Shown: positions 7,728 to 15,616, numbered from the stretch's first letter. The stretch is DNA of 38,864 bases from Acidimicrobiia bacterium (GCA_029865445.1 JAOUGY010000001.1:1-38864); one strand, 5' to 3'. Notes: generated from the letters alone by a model not told the origin. Made by a program: numbers and translations.

Positions 7728-8458
7728 AGCTCTCCCACGGAGTCTGCGAGGTTGGATGCGGCCCAGGCGAGCACGATGAACAACAGGACGACGCCCACGC
7801 CGGTATAGATGTTCCGCAGGCGATACGACAGGCGCTCACCCGTGTTCTCCATGTACGACTGTACCGATGGTGCTTGCGGGAGAGTGGACGGGGTGGCCGC
7901 AGCGACCGGAGTGGCCCGGCGTACTTCCGAAGGGCGGCGAGGCTGCCGGACGTCGCGCTCTGCCTTGTGCCGCCCCTCCCGCTGGGTGCCGATCACGGAG
8001 TCCGTCTGTTCGATGCCCGGTGTGGCGACAGTTGCCGACACAGGCGCCGGAGGGTTCTCCGGTGGCCGGAGCGCGTCCGACGTAGCCGGCTCTTCGGGCT
8101 CGAGCGTCTCGACCCTTTCGGCGGGGGTGCGTTCCGTTGGCCGCTCGTCCCCCTTCCCGACCATGACGCGGTCACGTTCAGCGGGGGGAGCGATCGTCGA
8201 CAGCACCTGCTGAACGGTGGGACGCTCTTCCACGACGGGCGGGTCGATCCCAGCCGACACGAACAGTGCCTGTTCGTCGATTCCGAGGACGGCGGCGAGC
8301 GATGAGACCACGTCGGCATCTCCCGGTTTGGAGGTCCCGCGCTCCCATGATCTGACCGTGCTCGGGGCGCGGCCGATGAGCTCGGCTACTCGAGAGTGTG
8401 AGAGGCCGAGCCGTTCCCGGCCCCGTCGGATCAGTCCCCCGAAGTCTTGGGTCGACAC
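7700..8458 (-). CDS. XRE-type HTH protein with C-terminal membrane anchor
   Basis: This protein of about 252 residues has an N-terminal Cro/C1-type helix-turn-helix (about residues 8-65; LGLSHSRVAELIGRAPSTVRSWERG). A long low-complexity linker rich in Pro, Glu and Arg follows. A single hydrophobic helix near the C-terminus (VGVVLLFIVLAWAASNLA) leaves about 15 residues on the far side. The layout recalls RodZ-like cytoskeletal linkers and membrane-tethered regulators, but no RodZ C-terminal domain is present. The start is uncertain: GTG at 8458 places the HTH at the N-terminus, while an ATG at 8515 would add 19 residues. It overlaps the downstream dehydrogenase gene by 28 bp. The function is unknown. 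Confidence 0.72.
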   Translation of the reverse strand: MSTQDFGGLIRRGRERLGLSHSRVAELIGRAPSTVRSWERGTSKPGDADVVSSLAAVLGIDEQALFVSAGIDPPVVEERPTVQQVLSTIAPPAERDRVMVGKGDERPTERTPAERVETLEPEEPATSDALRPPENPPAPVSATVATPGIEQTDSVIGTQREGRHKAERDVRQPRRPSEVRRATPVAAATPSTLPQAPSVQSYMENTGERLSYRLRNIYTGVGVVLLFIVLAWAASNLADSVGELWDILTSNL

Positions 8459-8552
8459 CCGAGCAAGGTTAGCCCGCGAGCGTTCACATCCCGGTTCGCG
8501 ACCCGGGGCCGTCATGGGGAACAGGCCGAGGAGGCCTGCTAGCGTCGCCGGC

Positions 8553-8647
8553 GGAGGCGACCGAGCGCCTGGTGGGCTCCGCGGTCTTCAAAACCGTTGG
8601 GGGGCCGAAACGTCCCCGGCGGGTTCGATTCCCGTCCGCCTCCGCCA
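8553..8647 (+). tRNA. selC: tRNA-Sec (anticodon TCA)
   Basis: This 95-nt tRNA ends in an encoded CCA. The anticodon loop reads CTTCAAA in a GGT/ACC-closed stem, giving anticodon TCA, which reads UGA. The features specific for selenocysteine are the extended acceptor stem (GGAGGCG paired with CGCCTCC), a long variable arm with G-run and C-run halves, and the TTCGATT T-loop. The eighth acceptor pair is an A-C mismatch. The organism is therefore expected to have SelA, SelB and SelD elsewhere. No selenoprotein gene is evident in this window. Confidence 0.93.
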
Positions 8648-8649
8648 CA

Positions 8650-8665
8650 GCCCGTCATGACGGGC
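8650..8665 (+). terminator. Hairpin after tRNA-Sec
   Basis: GCCCGTC, 2 nt, GACGGGC forms a 7-bp stem 3 nt after the tRNA CCA, followed by CTCTTC. It is a probable transcription terminator for the tRNA, with only a weak T-tract. Confidence 0.5.
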
Positions 8666-8919
8666 CTCTTCAGGTCTGGCCCGGTCCGAGGTGGTGGGTG
8701 ATCTGGGCCGTGAGTTGTTGGGCGGGCTCGTAAATGAAGGGTCAGCTGCGCCATCCACCAGCTCATTGCCAGATCGACTTGATCGTGGGTGGTAGAACTC
8801 GGGCGGTGGCCCATGCCCCGTACGGCTCGACACCGGGTGTGATGTCGACGGGCTCCAGACGGATCGGGTCGTGGATCGGGTGACTGTGAGCCCGTGTCAG
8901 TCTTGGCCCAGGCGTTCCT
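8666..8919. other. Non-coding or decayed stretch
   Basis: Between the tRNA-Sec terminator and the LuxR fragment no frame looks like a real protein on either strand. Minus-strand open frames here have unnatural composition. It is probably remnant DNA of the decayed accessory region. Confidence 0.5.
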
Positions 8920-9024
8920 TCATCGAGCGGACCGCGACAGCCGATGTTGAACTCGCAGGTGGTTGAGGATCGTCGACACGTAGTTGGCCACGGTCTTGCC
9001 GGACACACCCGAAGACGTGACAGC
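8920..9024 (-). pseudogene. LuxR-type helix-turn-helix fragment
   Basis: In one minus-strand frame the translation reads GVSGKTVANYVSTILNHL, followed by RVQHRLSRSAR and a stop at 8920. This is the last about 33 residues of a LuxR/NarL-type DNA-binding domain, including the recognition helix. The rest of the domain and the receiver or sensor part are missing. Upstream in the same frame the sequence loses similarity and is replaced by a PIN-domain fragment in another frame. It is a remnant left after deletion, not a working regulator. Confidence 0.6.
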
Positions 9025-9039
9025 AGGTCAGGGACCAGG

Positions 9040-9166
9040 GTGCGTCGAGTCGGTGAACAACCACGTCTCGGGCGGATCGGGCCAGCGACTCGGCCGCGAA
9101 CCGATGTCGCCTGCCTTCGGCGCGGTTCAGGGCTGACACCAGCGGACCGGTGTCGCAGATGATCAG
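9040..9166 (-). pseudogene. PIN-domain toxin N-terminal fragment
   Basis: A minus-strand frame from about 9166 reads LIICDTGPLVSALNRAEGRR, then HRFAAESLARSARDVVV. This matches the start of a VapC-like PIN nuclease, with the first catalytic Asp. Similarity ends near 9040, where a LuxR HTH remnant begins in a different frame, so the catalytic core is gone. A short frame, 9228 to 9163, ending ARLAG and TGA overlaps its start by the CTGA pattern common in toxin-antitoxin pairs and may be the tail of its antitoxin. This pair is separate from the intact VapBC further on. Confidence 0.6.
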
Positions 9167-9228
9167 CCGGCGAGCCGTGCCAGCACCACCTCAACGCACT
9201 GGGAGGGGTCCTGATCGTCGTCGACCAT

Positions 9229-9497
9229 TCGAGCGTAGGGCAGTGGCTCAGGCCGTTGAGAGACCACTCGGTGACCAAGGAGGAGAAGGAGGTCTTGCGT
9301 CGCTCGGCCTCACCGTCGAGACGAGCCGCAACGGCGGAGGGAGCGAGATGGTGCGTCGTGCGATTGCCGCACTCGAGAGTATGAACCGCGCGGTATGAAG
9401 ATTCGAGGCCTCTGCGTCAGATCAACCATCAACTGGCAAGAACACCGCCAACGCCGGACCACGCAGATCGGCACCTGATGCGTTTGGCCACTGCCGG
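9229..9497. other. Decayed stretch, possible plus-strand gene remnant
   Basis: On the plus strand, joining two frames around 9298 gives VTKEEKEVL followed by ASLGLTVETSRNGGG and SEMVRRAIAALESMNRAV, then TGA at 9398. This looks like the C-terminal part of a real protein broken by a frameshift, but I cannot name the family. The rest of the stretch shows no credible coding frame. Confidence 0.35.
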
Positions 9498-9887
9498 TCA
9501 GATCGTTTCTATTGCGCATCTGGTGCCGGGCGCCCGCGACAGGCGAGCGTCGGCGCTGAGGAGGCTAGAGCCGAGCGTCTCTGCAAGGGCGATGTAGCAG
9601 GCGTCGTAGGCAGTGAGGTTGTCACGCAACTGCCAGCAGCGAAGCAGCAACGGTGCAGTGGGGTACACGGTGATGGGAAGGTCGAGGAGATCCGTCACCG
9701 CTTGTTCGGCCTGGGTGACGTCGAGGTTCCCGAAGTGGAGCTGTCGACGGATCACCGACACGACCTCGACGCGAAGCAGATCCGGTGCGGCTACCTGCTC
9801 ACTATGCAAACGCTGCCGGAAGCGGACACCGTCGGGCCCCGCGTCGGCAACCACCGGGGCAATGACCGAGGCGTCAACGACGAGCAC
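9498..9887 (-). CDS. vapC: PIN-domain ribonuclease toxin, VapC family
   Basis: This 129-residue protein is predicted to be an RNA-cleaving toxin. The PIN acidic residues are visible: D5 in MLVVDASVIAP, E41 in LLRVEVVSVIR, D94 in LTAYDACYIALAE and D112 in LLSADARLSRA. The length is typical for VapC. It overlaps the antitoxin gene by 14 bp, the usual coupling of such pairs. It is the only undamaged toxin-antitoxin pair in this accessory stretch, next to a second, broken PIN gene. Targets of VapC proteins range from tRNAs to 23S rRNA; which applies here is unknown. Confidence 0.88.
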   Translation of the reverse strand: MLVVDASVIAPVVADAGPDGVRFRQRLHSEQVAAPDLLRVEVVSVIRRQLHFGNLDVTQAEQAVTDLLDLPITVYPTAPLLLRCWQLRDNLTAYDACYIALAETLGSSLLSADARLSRAPGTRCAIETI

Positions 9888-10104
9888 GTTCAGACTCGAG
9901 CGCGGCGATGGCGTCCTCTCCGCTCAACCGTCCCTTGTTGCGGTGTTCGATCCGGTCGAGAACTTCGTCAATGGTTGGGGTGGAGGCGATCAGTGCCAGT
10001 TTCGCTGCGAGGTACTGCTGGAGCGACTGGCCGGCCAATTCGGCCTGACGGACCAGTGCTTCGTGGACCTCTTCGGGCACGTCACGCACTTGCACATGCG
10101 GCAT
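9874..10104 (-). CDS. vapB: Ribbon-helix-helix antitoxin, VapB/FitA type
   Basis: This 76-residue antitoxin has an N-terminal ribbon-helix-helix DNA-binding segment (MPHVQVRDVPEEVHEALVRQ, then AELAGQSLQQYLAAKLA), the FitA/VapB arrangement. The C-terminal tail, rich in charged residues, would wrap the toxin. It should neutralise the VapC encoded downstream and, with it, repress its own promoter. The start is the ATG at 10104; an in-frame ATG at 10119 lies inside the promoter and operator, so it is less likely. The position of the -10 box implies a leaderless or nearly leaderless message. Confidence 0.87.
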   Translation of the reverse strand: MPHVQVRDVPEEVHEALVRQAELAGQSLQQYLAAKLALIASTPTIDEVLDRIEHRNKGRLSGEDAIAALESERARR

Positions 10105-10139
10105 GCATGCATAATACATGCAGATCACTGACGAGGCAA
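10101..10139 (-). promoter_or_regulatory. vapBC promoter with overlapping palindrome
   Basis: On the minus strand TTGCCT (10139-10134), a 17-nt spacer and TATTAT (10116-10111) make a good sigma-70-type promoter ending 6 nt before the vapB ATG. The -10 box is embedded in GCATG repeats (GCATGCATGCAT and ACATGC arms), the kind of inverted repeat bound by a ribbon-helix-helix antitoxin. Autorepression is inferred. Confidence 0.65.
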
Positions 10140-10277
10140 GAGATCCGATCACCAGTCCTGGAATGAGAACGAGCACATCACCGAACCACACCGATCGGCA
10201 CGTCGGCGCGCTCTCGCGCCCTCGGATCGGGTTCAGGATCACCGGGTCAAGCTCGACGGAGCATGCTCAAAGAGTTC

Positions 10278-10717
10278 CTATCGCGCAGAAACGGCCTCGA
10301 ACCCGAGCCGCTGATACAGACCGATCGCGGGGTTCCGTACGCCTGTACTGAGACTCATCCGGGGCACGACTTCGAAAAGTCGGCCGCGGAGGGCGATTCC
10401 GAAGCTCGGCCGCGCCAATCCTGCTTCACGGCAATCGTGAGCTCCGGCATGACGTCGTCGACTTAGCCGTTCCCGCGATCTTCGCCCCGAAACAGACGCA
10501 CCCACGCGGCCCCGACCGGATTGCCCCCGGCTTCGGCCACCAAACCCACGTCACCCATCCTGGTCCCGAATCCGGCCGCATACCGGGCGACCTCCGGTGT
10601 GTCGAGAACGGATCGAGGGAAGGGCTCACAGCCGGTAAGAACGAAGAGCGCCTCGTAGAGCATGTCGAAGAGGAACGCTTCGTCGTGCGAGGAAGCGGCG
10701 CGAATCGTGCCCATCAC
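10278..10717 (-). pseudogene. GNAT acetyltransferase pseudogene
   Basis: The N-terminal part from 10717 reads GTIRAASSHDEAFLFDMLYE and continues to AGGNPVGAAWVRLFRGEDRG, a normal GNAT start. A TAA then interrupts the frame at about 10464 (GGC TAA GTC, where a sense codon is expected). The same frame resumes with VDDVMPELTIAVKQDWRGR. After that a frameshift moves the coding sense to another frame, ending with the typical GNAT C-terminus TGVRNPAIGLYQRLGFEAV. One nonsense and one frameshift lesion mean the gene is inactive. TAA rules out selenocysteine readthrough. The original length would have been about 145 residues. Confidence 0.82.
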
Positions 10718-11029
10718 CCGCCCGAGCCTATCGAGCCGGCGTCGCCGGGTAGGGCGGCGAGCACGTTCGACTTCCGCTCTTCGAGCTCCGATCGTGTCGG
10801 CCGCGTTGGGGGGTCGTCGAAGGTTGGTGCGTCAGCGTGCCGGTTCCGGAGCGAGGAGAACCACCCGCGCGTAACGGCGCCTCGATGATCGATTCGGCCG
10901 GTTGGAGGGGAGGAACTCGGCGACGGGACGAATCCGATGCTGAGCGCACATGGGTAGTCACGACCGTTGGCCCTAGCGCCGGGCGTCCGCGAAAGGCAAT
11001 CTCGGAGATAGGTAACAAGGGAGGTTGCG
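10718..11029. other. Gene-free stretch
   Basis: No frame of natural composition is visible on either strand between the GNAT remnant and the metalloprotease gene. The last 10 bases before the protease start hold a strong ribosome site (GGGAGG). I see no clear promoter or repeat. Confidence 0.5.
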
Positions 11030-12691
11030 ATGCGTCCCGTGTCACTTTGGTGCCCTCACAGCAGCAAGTACATACGGGCAGGCGTTGGACCGCACAGTCA
11101 CCTCGCCGCCGTCAGCGACGCCGTAAGCGCGTGGGAGTCCTTCGTCCTCGACGACTTCGGTGCGAGTTCCGTCACGGTGCAGTCCTTGTGGAGCGAGCGC
11201 TTCGTTCGGGCCGGTGTGGGCCCAGACAGTCACTTGGCGGCAGTCAGCTCGCACATCGGAGGATGGGAGACGTTCAAGCTGATCGAGCTCGGCGGAGGGA
11301 AGTCGGCACTTCAGTCCACCCACAGCGGCAAATACGTCCGGGCTGGGGTCGGGCCGGACAGCCATCTGGCTGCGGTGAGTGACCACATCGACGCATGGGA
11401 GACCTTCGAGCTACGAGACAGCGCATGGCGCCCGGACTTCCGACACCCGGATGCCCACATGACGGGCATCCGAACCGTCAGGGGATCCAAGCCGGTTCTC
11501 ACCGTGCTTGTCGACTATCCGGATCAACCCATCAGCGACCACAACGTGGCTTCGGCCGACGGGGTCGGCGCCTACACGGCCAACTCGTTCACGACGATGC
11601 TCTTCGGGCCTCGGCCGAGCGTCCGGGACTGGTTCGAGCAGAACTCATACGGCGCGTTCACCATCACCAATGCCGGAGTCGTCGGATGGCTGCGCGACAA
11701 CCGGGCTTTTGGCGATCGGGTCAACCCCGCGCCGGGCACCTATCGGGCGACCAACCAATACCGAGTGGCCCGGACTCGGGCCGTCCAATTGGCCGATGCG
11801 CAGGTGAACTTCGCGCAATTCGACACCGATGGTGACGGCGTCGTGACTCCCGAGGACCTCAGCATCATCGTTGTCTACTCGCACGGCGAGCACTGGACCG
11901 TGCCGGGCGGGCTGGTGCGGCCCATCAACGCCTTCACTACCGCTGACGGTGTGTACCTCGGGGATCACAAGTCCGCGTCGTTATTCAAAGGTGTCGCCGA
12001 GATGTACCTGCACGCTCCCATGTCGAAGTACATCCACGAGCTCTGCCACCTGCTCCTGCATCTCGAGGACCTCTACGCCGATGTGCCGGCGGGCATCGTC
12101 GGTCGGGCGAGCGACTATTCGATCATGGACGACGACTGGAATTACCGCCACCTCGACCCATGGTCGAAGATGAACGTCGGTTGGGTGCGACCACGGGTGA
12201 TCTTCGGATCAGAGGCGGTCACCCTGCGTGCGATCGAAGAACACGGGGACGTCGCCCTCCTCTACGAACCGGCTCACGGACGGCAAGAGTTCTTCCTCGT
12301 CGAGAACCGTTGGCCGGGGACGTCCTACGACGCCGGGATTCCCGGCGGCATCCCGACTCTGGTCCCCGGACCGGCTCAGAACGAGACGACGAGTGCTGGA
12401 ATCGCAGACGCCGGTCTCGCTGTCTGGCACATCGATCACGGCAGCAAATGGCAGGACGACAACACGAATGGGCGGCGGGCCCTGCGCCTCGTGACGCGGG
12501 ATGGTTCGTGGCCGATCGCATCCGCGACGGCGCTGTGGGACGCGTCAGAGCCGGGTGCGGGCTATGACCTCACCACGAGCTCCGGTCCGGCCAACACCTG
12601 CTGGGCCGATGGTTCGACCAATGCGATCCGCGTCGCCAACATCCCATCAGCCGGGCCGGTGGTGACGGTGACCGTCTCGAACGAGGGATGA
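11030..12691 (+). CDS. M6-type metalloprotease with N-terminal fascin-like beta-trefoil
   Basis: This 553-residue protein has a two-part design. Residues about 3-131 are three repeats of about 43 residues, each containing RAGVGPxSHLAAVS and a WExF segment. They resemble fascin/beta-trefoil lobes, and three lobes make one trefoil. Residues about 155-550 resemble M6 (immune inhibitor A-like) proteases. The zinc motif HELCH (336-340) is followed by ED-L-Y, and a Ca-binding-like loop DTDGDGVV lies near 265. Later blocks include NYRHLDPWSKMNVGW and EFFLVENRW, typical of the family. The start is secure: AAGGGAGG precedes the ATG by about 6 nt. No signal peptide is visible, although M6 relatives are secreted. 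The gene lies in the accessory region after tRNA-Sec. Confidence 0.82.
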   Translation: MRPVSLWCPHSSKYIRAGVGPHSHLAAVSDAVSAWESFVLDDFGASSVTVQSLWSERFVRAGVGPDSHLAAVSSHIGGWETFKLIELGGGKSALQSTHSGKYVRAGVGPDSHLAAVSDHIDAWETFELRDSAWRPDFRHPDAHMTGIRTVRGSKPVLTVLVDYPDQPISDHNVASADGVGAYTANSFTTMLFGPRPSVRDWFEQNSYGAFTITNAGVVGWLRDNRAFGDRVNPAPGTYRATNQYRVARTRAVQLADAQVNFAQFDTDGDGVVTPEDLSIIVVYSHGEHWTVPGGLVRPINAFTTADGVYLGDHKSASLFKGVAEMYLHAPMSKYIHELCHLLLHLEDLYADVPAGIVGRASDYSIMDDDWNYRHLDPWSKMNVGWVRPRVIFGSEAVTLRAIEEHGDVALLYEPAHGRQEFFLVENRWPGTSYDAGIPGGIPTLVPGPAQNETTSAGIADAGLAVWHIDHGSKWQDDNTNGRRALRLVTRDGSWPIASATALWDASEPGAGYDLTTSSGPANTCWADGSTNAIRVANIPSAGPVVTVTVSNEG

Positions 12692-12744
12692 TCGTGCAGA
12701 ACCCAAAAACCGTGGCCTGAATGTGGGCGCACACGGGACGAACC

Positions 12745-12772
12745 GGGCGCCCTGCTCGGTCCACGGGCGCCC
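12745..12772. terminator. Possible hairpin between convergent genes
   Basis: GGGCGCCC occurs twice (12745-12752 and 12765-12772). Being self-complementary, the two copies can form an 8-bp stem with a 12-nt loop between the protease gene and the end of maeB. There is no clear T-tract. Confidence 0.4.
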
Positions 12773-12829
12773 TCGTCCTGCGATTTGGCCTCGAGATCCG
12801 GCAACCAGTGTGGTAGCGCCGCCGCCTCC

Positions 12830-15109
12830 TCAGGACCCGTCCCTGGCGGCTTTGTGCTGGGCGTCGGCGACCGCGATCGCTGTGAGGTTCACCACATCGC
12901 CCACCTCGGCATCGCGTTGGAGAACGTGCACCGACTTGGCCAAGCCCGTGAGGATCGGTCCGATCACCTCGGCGTCCGCCAGCTGATTGAGCAGCTTGTA
13001 TGCGGCGTTGCCCGCCGTCAGCGACGGAAACACCAAGATGTTGGCGGCGTGATCGAGTTGCCCGTGAGGCCGGCGGGCCCGCAACAGATCCGTCTTCACC
13101 GCGGTATCCGCCTGCATCTCACCGTCGGCCTTCACGTCGGGGCACCGCTCGCGGAACAACTCGACAGCCCGCCTTATCCGGGCGGGTTCGTCGCCAACCG
13201 CCGACCCAAAGTCCGAATAGCTGAGGAAGGCCACACGGGGCTCGCGATCGAATTGCTGCTGTGCCACCACCACGGCCGCGTCGGCGATCTCCGCCAACTG
13301 CTCGGCGGTCGGCTCGATGTTCACTGCGCAGTCCGTGAAGAAGTACGGCTTGCCCTTGGCGATCACCACGTACACCGACGAGGCGATCGAGCGACCCTCC
13401 TCGAGCTGAATGATCTGCAAGGCAGGTCGGATCGTCTCGGGGTAGAAGGTGGTGAGACCGCCGAGCAGGGCATCTGCGTCCCCCTGTTCCACCATGAGAG
13501 CCGCAAACACGTTCGGGTCGAAGACCTGGCGTTCGGCATGAGCGGCCGACATGCCCTTGCGGCTGCGCAACTCGACGAGCCGGGCGGCATACGCCTTGCG
13601 GAGTTCTGGCTCCGTCACGGGATCGACGATCCTCATACCGTCGAGTTCGATTCCGAGCTCGACAGCCAGCTCGCGGATCACGCCCGTATCACCCAACAGA
13701 ACCGGACTCCCGATTCCCTCGTCGCTGACGCGCCGTGCCGCCCGCAGGATCCGCAGATCGTCCCCATGCGGATACACGACGGTCTTGGGGCGCGATTTGG
13801 CACGTCTCGTCACCAGAGAGATGAGCCCGTACGACGACTGGAACCTGGCCCGAAGGCTCTGGCGGTACTCGTCCACGTCGGTGAGCGGCTCTCGGGCCAA
13901 CCCTTCCTCACAAGCGGCGAGAGCGACGGCCGGCGCAACCGTCCACAGCACGCGGGGGTCGAACGGCTTGGGAATGAGGTACTCGGGACCAAAGCTCAAA
14001 CGGTCGACGTCATACGCCTTCAGCACCGATTCGGGTACCGGTTCCCGGGCGAGCTCGGCGAGGGCTTTCGTAGCGGCGACCTTCATCCCTTCGCTCACTC
14101 CCCGAGCTCGAACGTCGAGCGCGCCGCGGAAGATGAACGGGAACCCGAGCACGTTGTTGACCTGGTTCGGCGTGTCGCTCCGACCCGTGGCGACGATCGC
14201 ATCCGGCCGTGCCTCCTTGGCGTCGTCGTAGTCGATCTCCGCGTCAGGGTTGGCAAGGGCGAAGACGATCGGAGTGTCGGCCATCGACCGGACCATCTCC
14301 TTGGTGACCGTCCCGCCCACCGAGACCCCCACGAAGGCGTCGGCGCCAACGAGAGCGTCCTCGAGCGTTCTAGCTTCGGTTTCTCGCACGAACTCGAGCT
14401 TGAATCCCGTCACGTCATCGCGTCCGGAGTGGATCACACCCTTCGAGTCGAGCATCAGGACGTTCTCGGCTCGCACACCCAGAGACTGGAAGAACCGCGC
14501 CGTGGCGATACCGGCGGCGCCGGCCCCGCTGAAGACGACGCGGACATCCTCGATCCGCTTCTCGGCCAGTTCCAAGGCGTTGAGAAACGCCGCTCCGCCG
14601 ATGATGGCCGTACCGTGCTGGTCGTCGTGGAACACGGGTATGTCGAGACGAGAGCGCAGGGTCTCTTCGATGTGGAAGCAGTCGGGTGCCCTGATGTCTT
14701 CGAGGTTGATGCCCCCCACCGTGGGTTCCAACAGCTCGCAGAACTTGATGATGTCTTCGGGGTCCTCCGACCCCACCTCGAGGTCAAAAACATCGATGTC
14801 GGCGAAGCGCTTGAAGAGAACTCCTTTGCCCTCCATCACCGGCTTGCTGCCCATGGGGCCGATGTTCCCGAGACCAAGCACCGCGGTCCCGTTCGAGACC
14901 ACAGCCACGAGATTGCCCTTGTTGGTGTATCGGAAGACGGCTGACGGGTCCTTGGCGATGACCCGACACGGCTCCGCCACGCCTGGGGTGTAGGCGAGAC
15001 TCAGATCGGCTTGAGTGGCTGTCGGTTTGGTGGGACGGGTCTCGATCTTCCCGGGGCGACCCCTCTCGTGGTAGTCGAGGGCTTCCGAGAACTGTGCGCG
15101 GTCTGTCAT
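12830..15109 (-). CDS. maeB: NADP-dependent malic enzyme with phosphotransacetylase-like domain
   Basis: This 759-residue MaeB-type enzyme decarboxylates malate to pyruvate, usually producing NADPH. The malic enzyme domain covers about residues 1-420: SLAYTPGVAEPC, NGTAVLGLGNIG, FHDDQHGTAI and the Rossmann segment VVFSGAGAAGIA. Residues about 430-759 form the PTA-like domain (TVVYPHGDD near its start), which in MaeB is regulatory rather than catalytic. The full length matches the family. The ATG at 15109 starts MTDRAQFSEALDYHE. It is divergent from a small membrane-peptide frame and is probably a single-gene unit. A long plus-strand frame covering it is only a shadow. Confidence 0.95.
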   Translation of the reverse strand: MTDRAQFSEALDYHERGRPGKIETRPTKPTATQADLSLAYTPGVAEPCRVIAKDPSAVFRYTNKGNLVAVVSNGTAVLGLGNIGPMGSKPVMEGKGVLFKRFADIDVFDLEVGSEDPEDIIKFCELLEPTVGGINLEDIRAPDCFHIEETLRSRLDIPVFHDDQHGTAIIGGAAFLNALELAEKRIEDVRVVFSGAGAAGIATARFFQSLGVRAENVLMLDSKGVIHSGRDDVTGFKLEFVRETEARTLEDALVGADAFVGVSVGGTVTKEMVRSMADTPIVFALANPDAEIDYDDAKEARPDAIVATGRSDTPNQVNNVLGFPFIFRGALDVRARGVSEGMKVAATKALAELAREPVPESVLKAYDVDRLSFGPEYLIPKPFDPRVLWTVAPAVALAACEEGLAREPLTDVDEYRQSLRARFQSSYGLISLVTRRAKSRPKTVVYPHGDDLRILRAARRVSDEGIGSPVLLGDTGVIRELAVELGIELDGMRIVDPVTEPELRKAYAARLVELRSRKGMSAAHAERQVFDPNVFAALMVEQGDADALLGGLTTFYPETIRPALQIIQLEEGRSIASSVYVVIAKGKPYFFTDCAVNIEPTAEQLAEIADAAVVVAQQQFDREPRVAFLSYSDFGSAVGDEPARIRRAVELFRERCPDVKADGEMQADTAVKTDLLRARRPHGQLDHAANILVFPSLTAGNAAYKLLNQLADAEVIGPILTGLAKSVHVLQRDAEVGDVVNLTAIAVADAQHKAARDGS

Positions 15110-15163
15110 GGTCGAAGGCTACAGCGCTTGTGCACACCCGGTCACCATGCATACCGTGCCACC

Positions 15164-15268
15164 ATGAACGTTCGGACGGCGGCCAAGATCGCACTCTGGG
15201 TGATGGTTGGCGCCACCGTCCTCGCAGTATTCACTGCGTTTGGCGCCTACCTGGTCGCTACGTTCTGA
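15164..15268 (+). CDS. Possible 34-residue single-pass membrane peptide
   Basis: The ATG at 15164 opens a 34-codon frame with two N-terminal charged residues (MNVRTAAK) and one hydrophobic helix (IALWVMVGATVLAVFTAFGAY). The composition is that of a genuine small membrane protein. There is no Shine-Dalgarno sequence, but leaderless starts are common in this window. It is divergent from maeB, 54 bp away. Its function is unknown and a chance frame cannot be excluded. Confidence 0.4.
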   Translation: MNVRTAAKIALWVMVGATVLAVFTAFGAYLVATF

Positions 15269-15322
15269 CAATCGCCGACGTTTTTTGTCCACCCCAACGA
15301 GATGCCAGACTGTCGGACTCAC

Positions 15323-15616
15323 ATGACCAAAGACGACACCAACGGTTTTCGCGTACTCAACGGATGGCGGGTGGGAGCCACCCCCGACGAATCGACCACG
15401 AAGTCGGGGCTGCTCGTTCCGATCGGGACGAAAGAGGGCAATGACGCTCTGACCCTCATCGACGTGAACACCGGTCGTCGTTTCTGGGCGGTCCCGTCGG
15501 GGGCGTGGCGGTTCATTTGGCCTCCCACCGGGAAGCCGGTCGTAGCCGTCCGCGAGTCGCAGATCATCGCCGAGGAAGATGCCGCGCAGGTCGGAGACGA
15601 GGGCCAGTACCTCTGA
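15323..15616 (+). CDS. Hypothetical protein
   Basis: This frame of about 97 residues has natural composition: MTKDDTNGFRVLNGWRVGA, then LLVPIGTKEGNDALTLIDV and PVVAVRESQIIAEED. It is mostly beta-strand-like with an acidic tail. The last block faintly recalls small beta-barrel proteins, but I do not recognise a family. An upstream ATG at 15302 would add 7 residues. It sits 85 bp before hflX on the same strand and may be cotranscribed with it. No signal peptide or membrane segment is visible. Confidence 0.55.
   Translation: MTKDDTNGFRVLNGWRVGATPDESTTKSGLLVPIGTKEGNDALTLIDVNTGRRFWAVPSGAWRFIWPPTGKPVVAVRESQIIAEEDAAQVGDEGQYL

Noticed and set aside
8763..9278. 171-codon minus-strand frame after tRNA-Sec
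   Set aside because: Its sequence is Arg/Pro/Ser-rich without motifs; the real remnants (PIN, LuxR) lie in the other frames of the same strand.
10440..10480. GNAT gene kept alive by readthrough
   Set aside because: The stop is TAA, not TGA, and a separate frameshift follows, so a pseudogene is the simpler reading.
12700..12715. Right attachment site matching the tRNA-Sec anticodon region (AAAACCGTGG)
   Set aside because: The match is about 8-10 bp and not from the tRNA 3' end, so it is likely chance.
12785..14944. 719-codon plus-strand open frame opposite maeB
   Set aside because: It is the antisense of a clear malic enzyme; its composition (His/Arg/Gly/Asp-rich) and lack of motifs show it is a GC-driven shadow.
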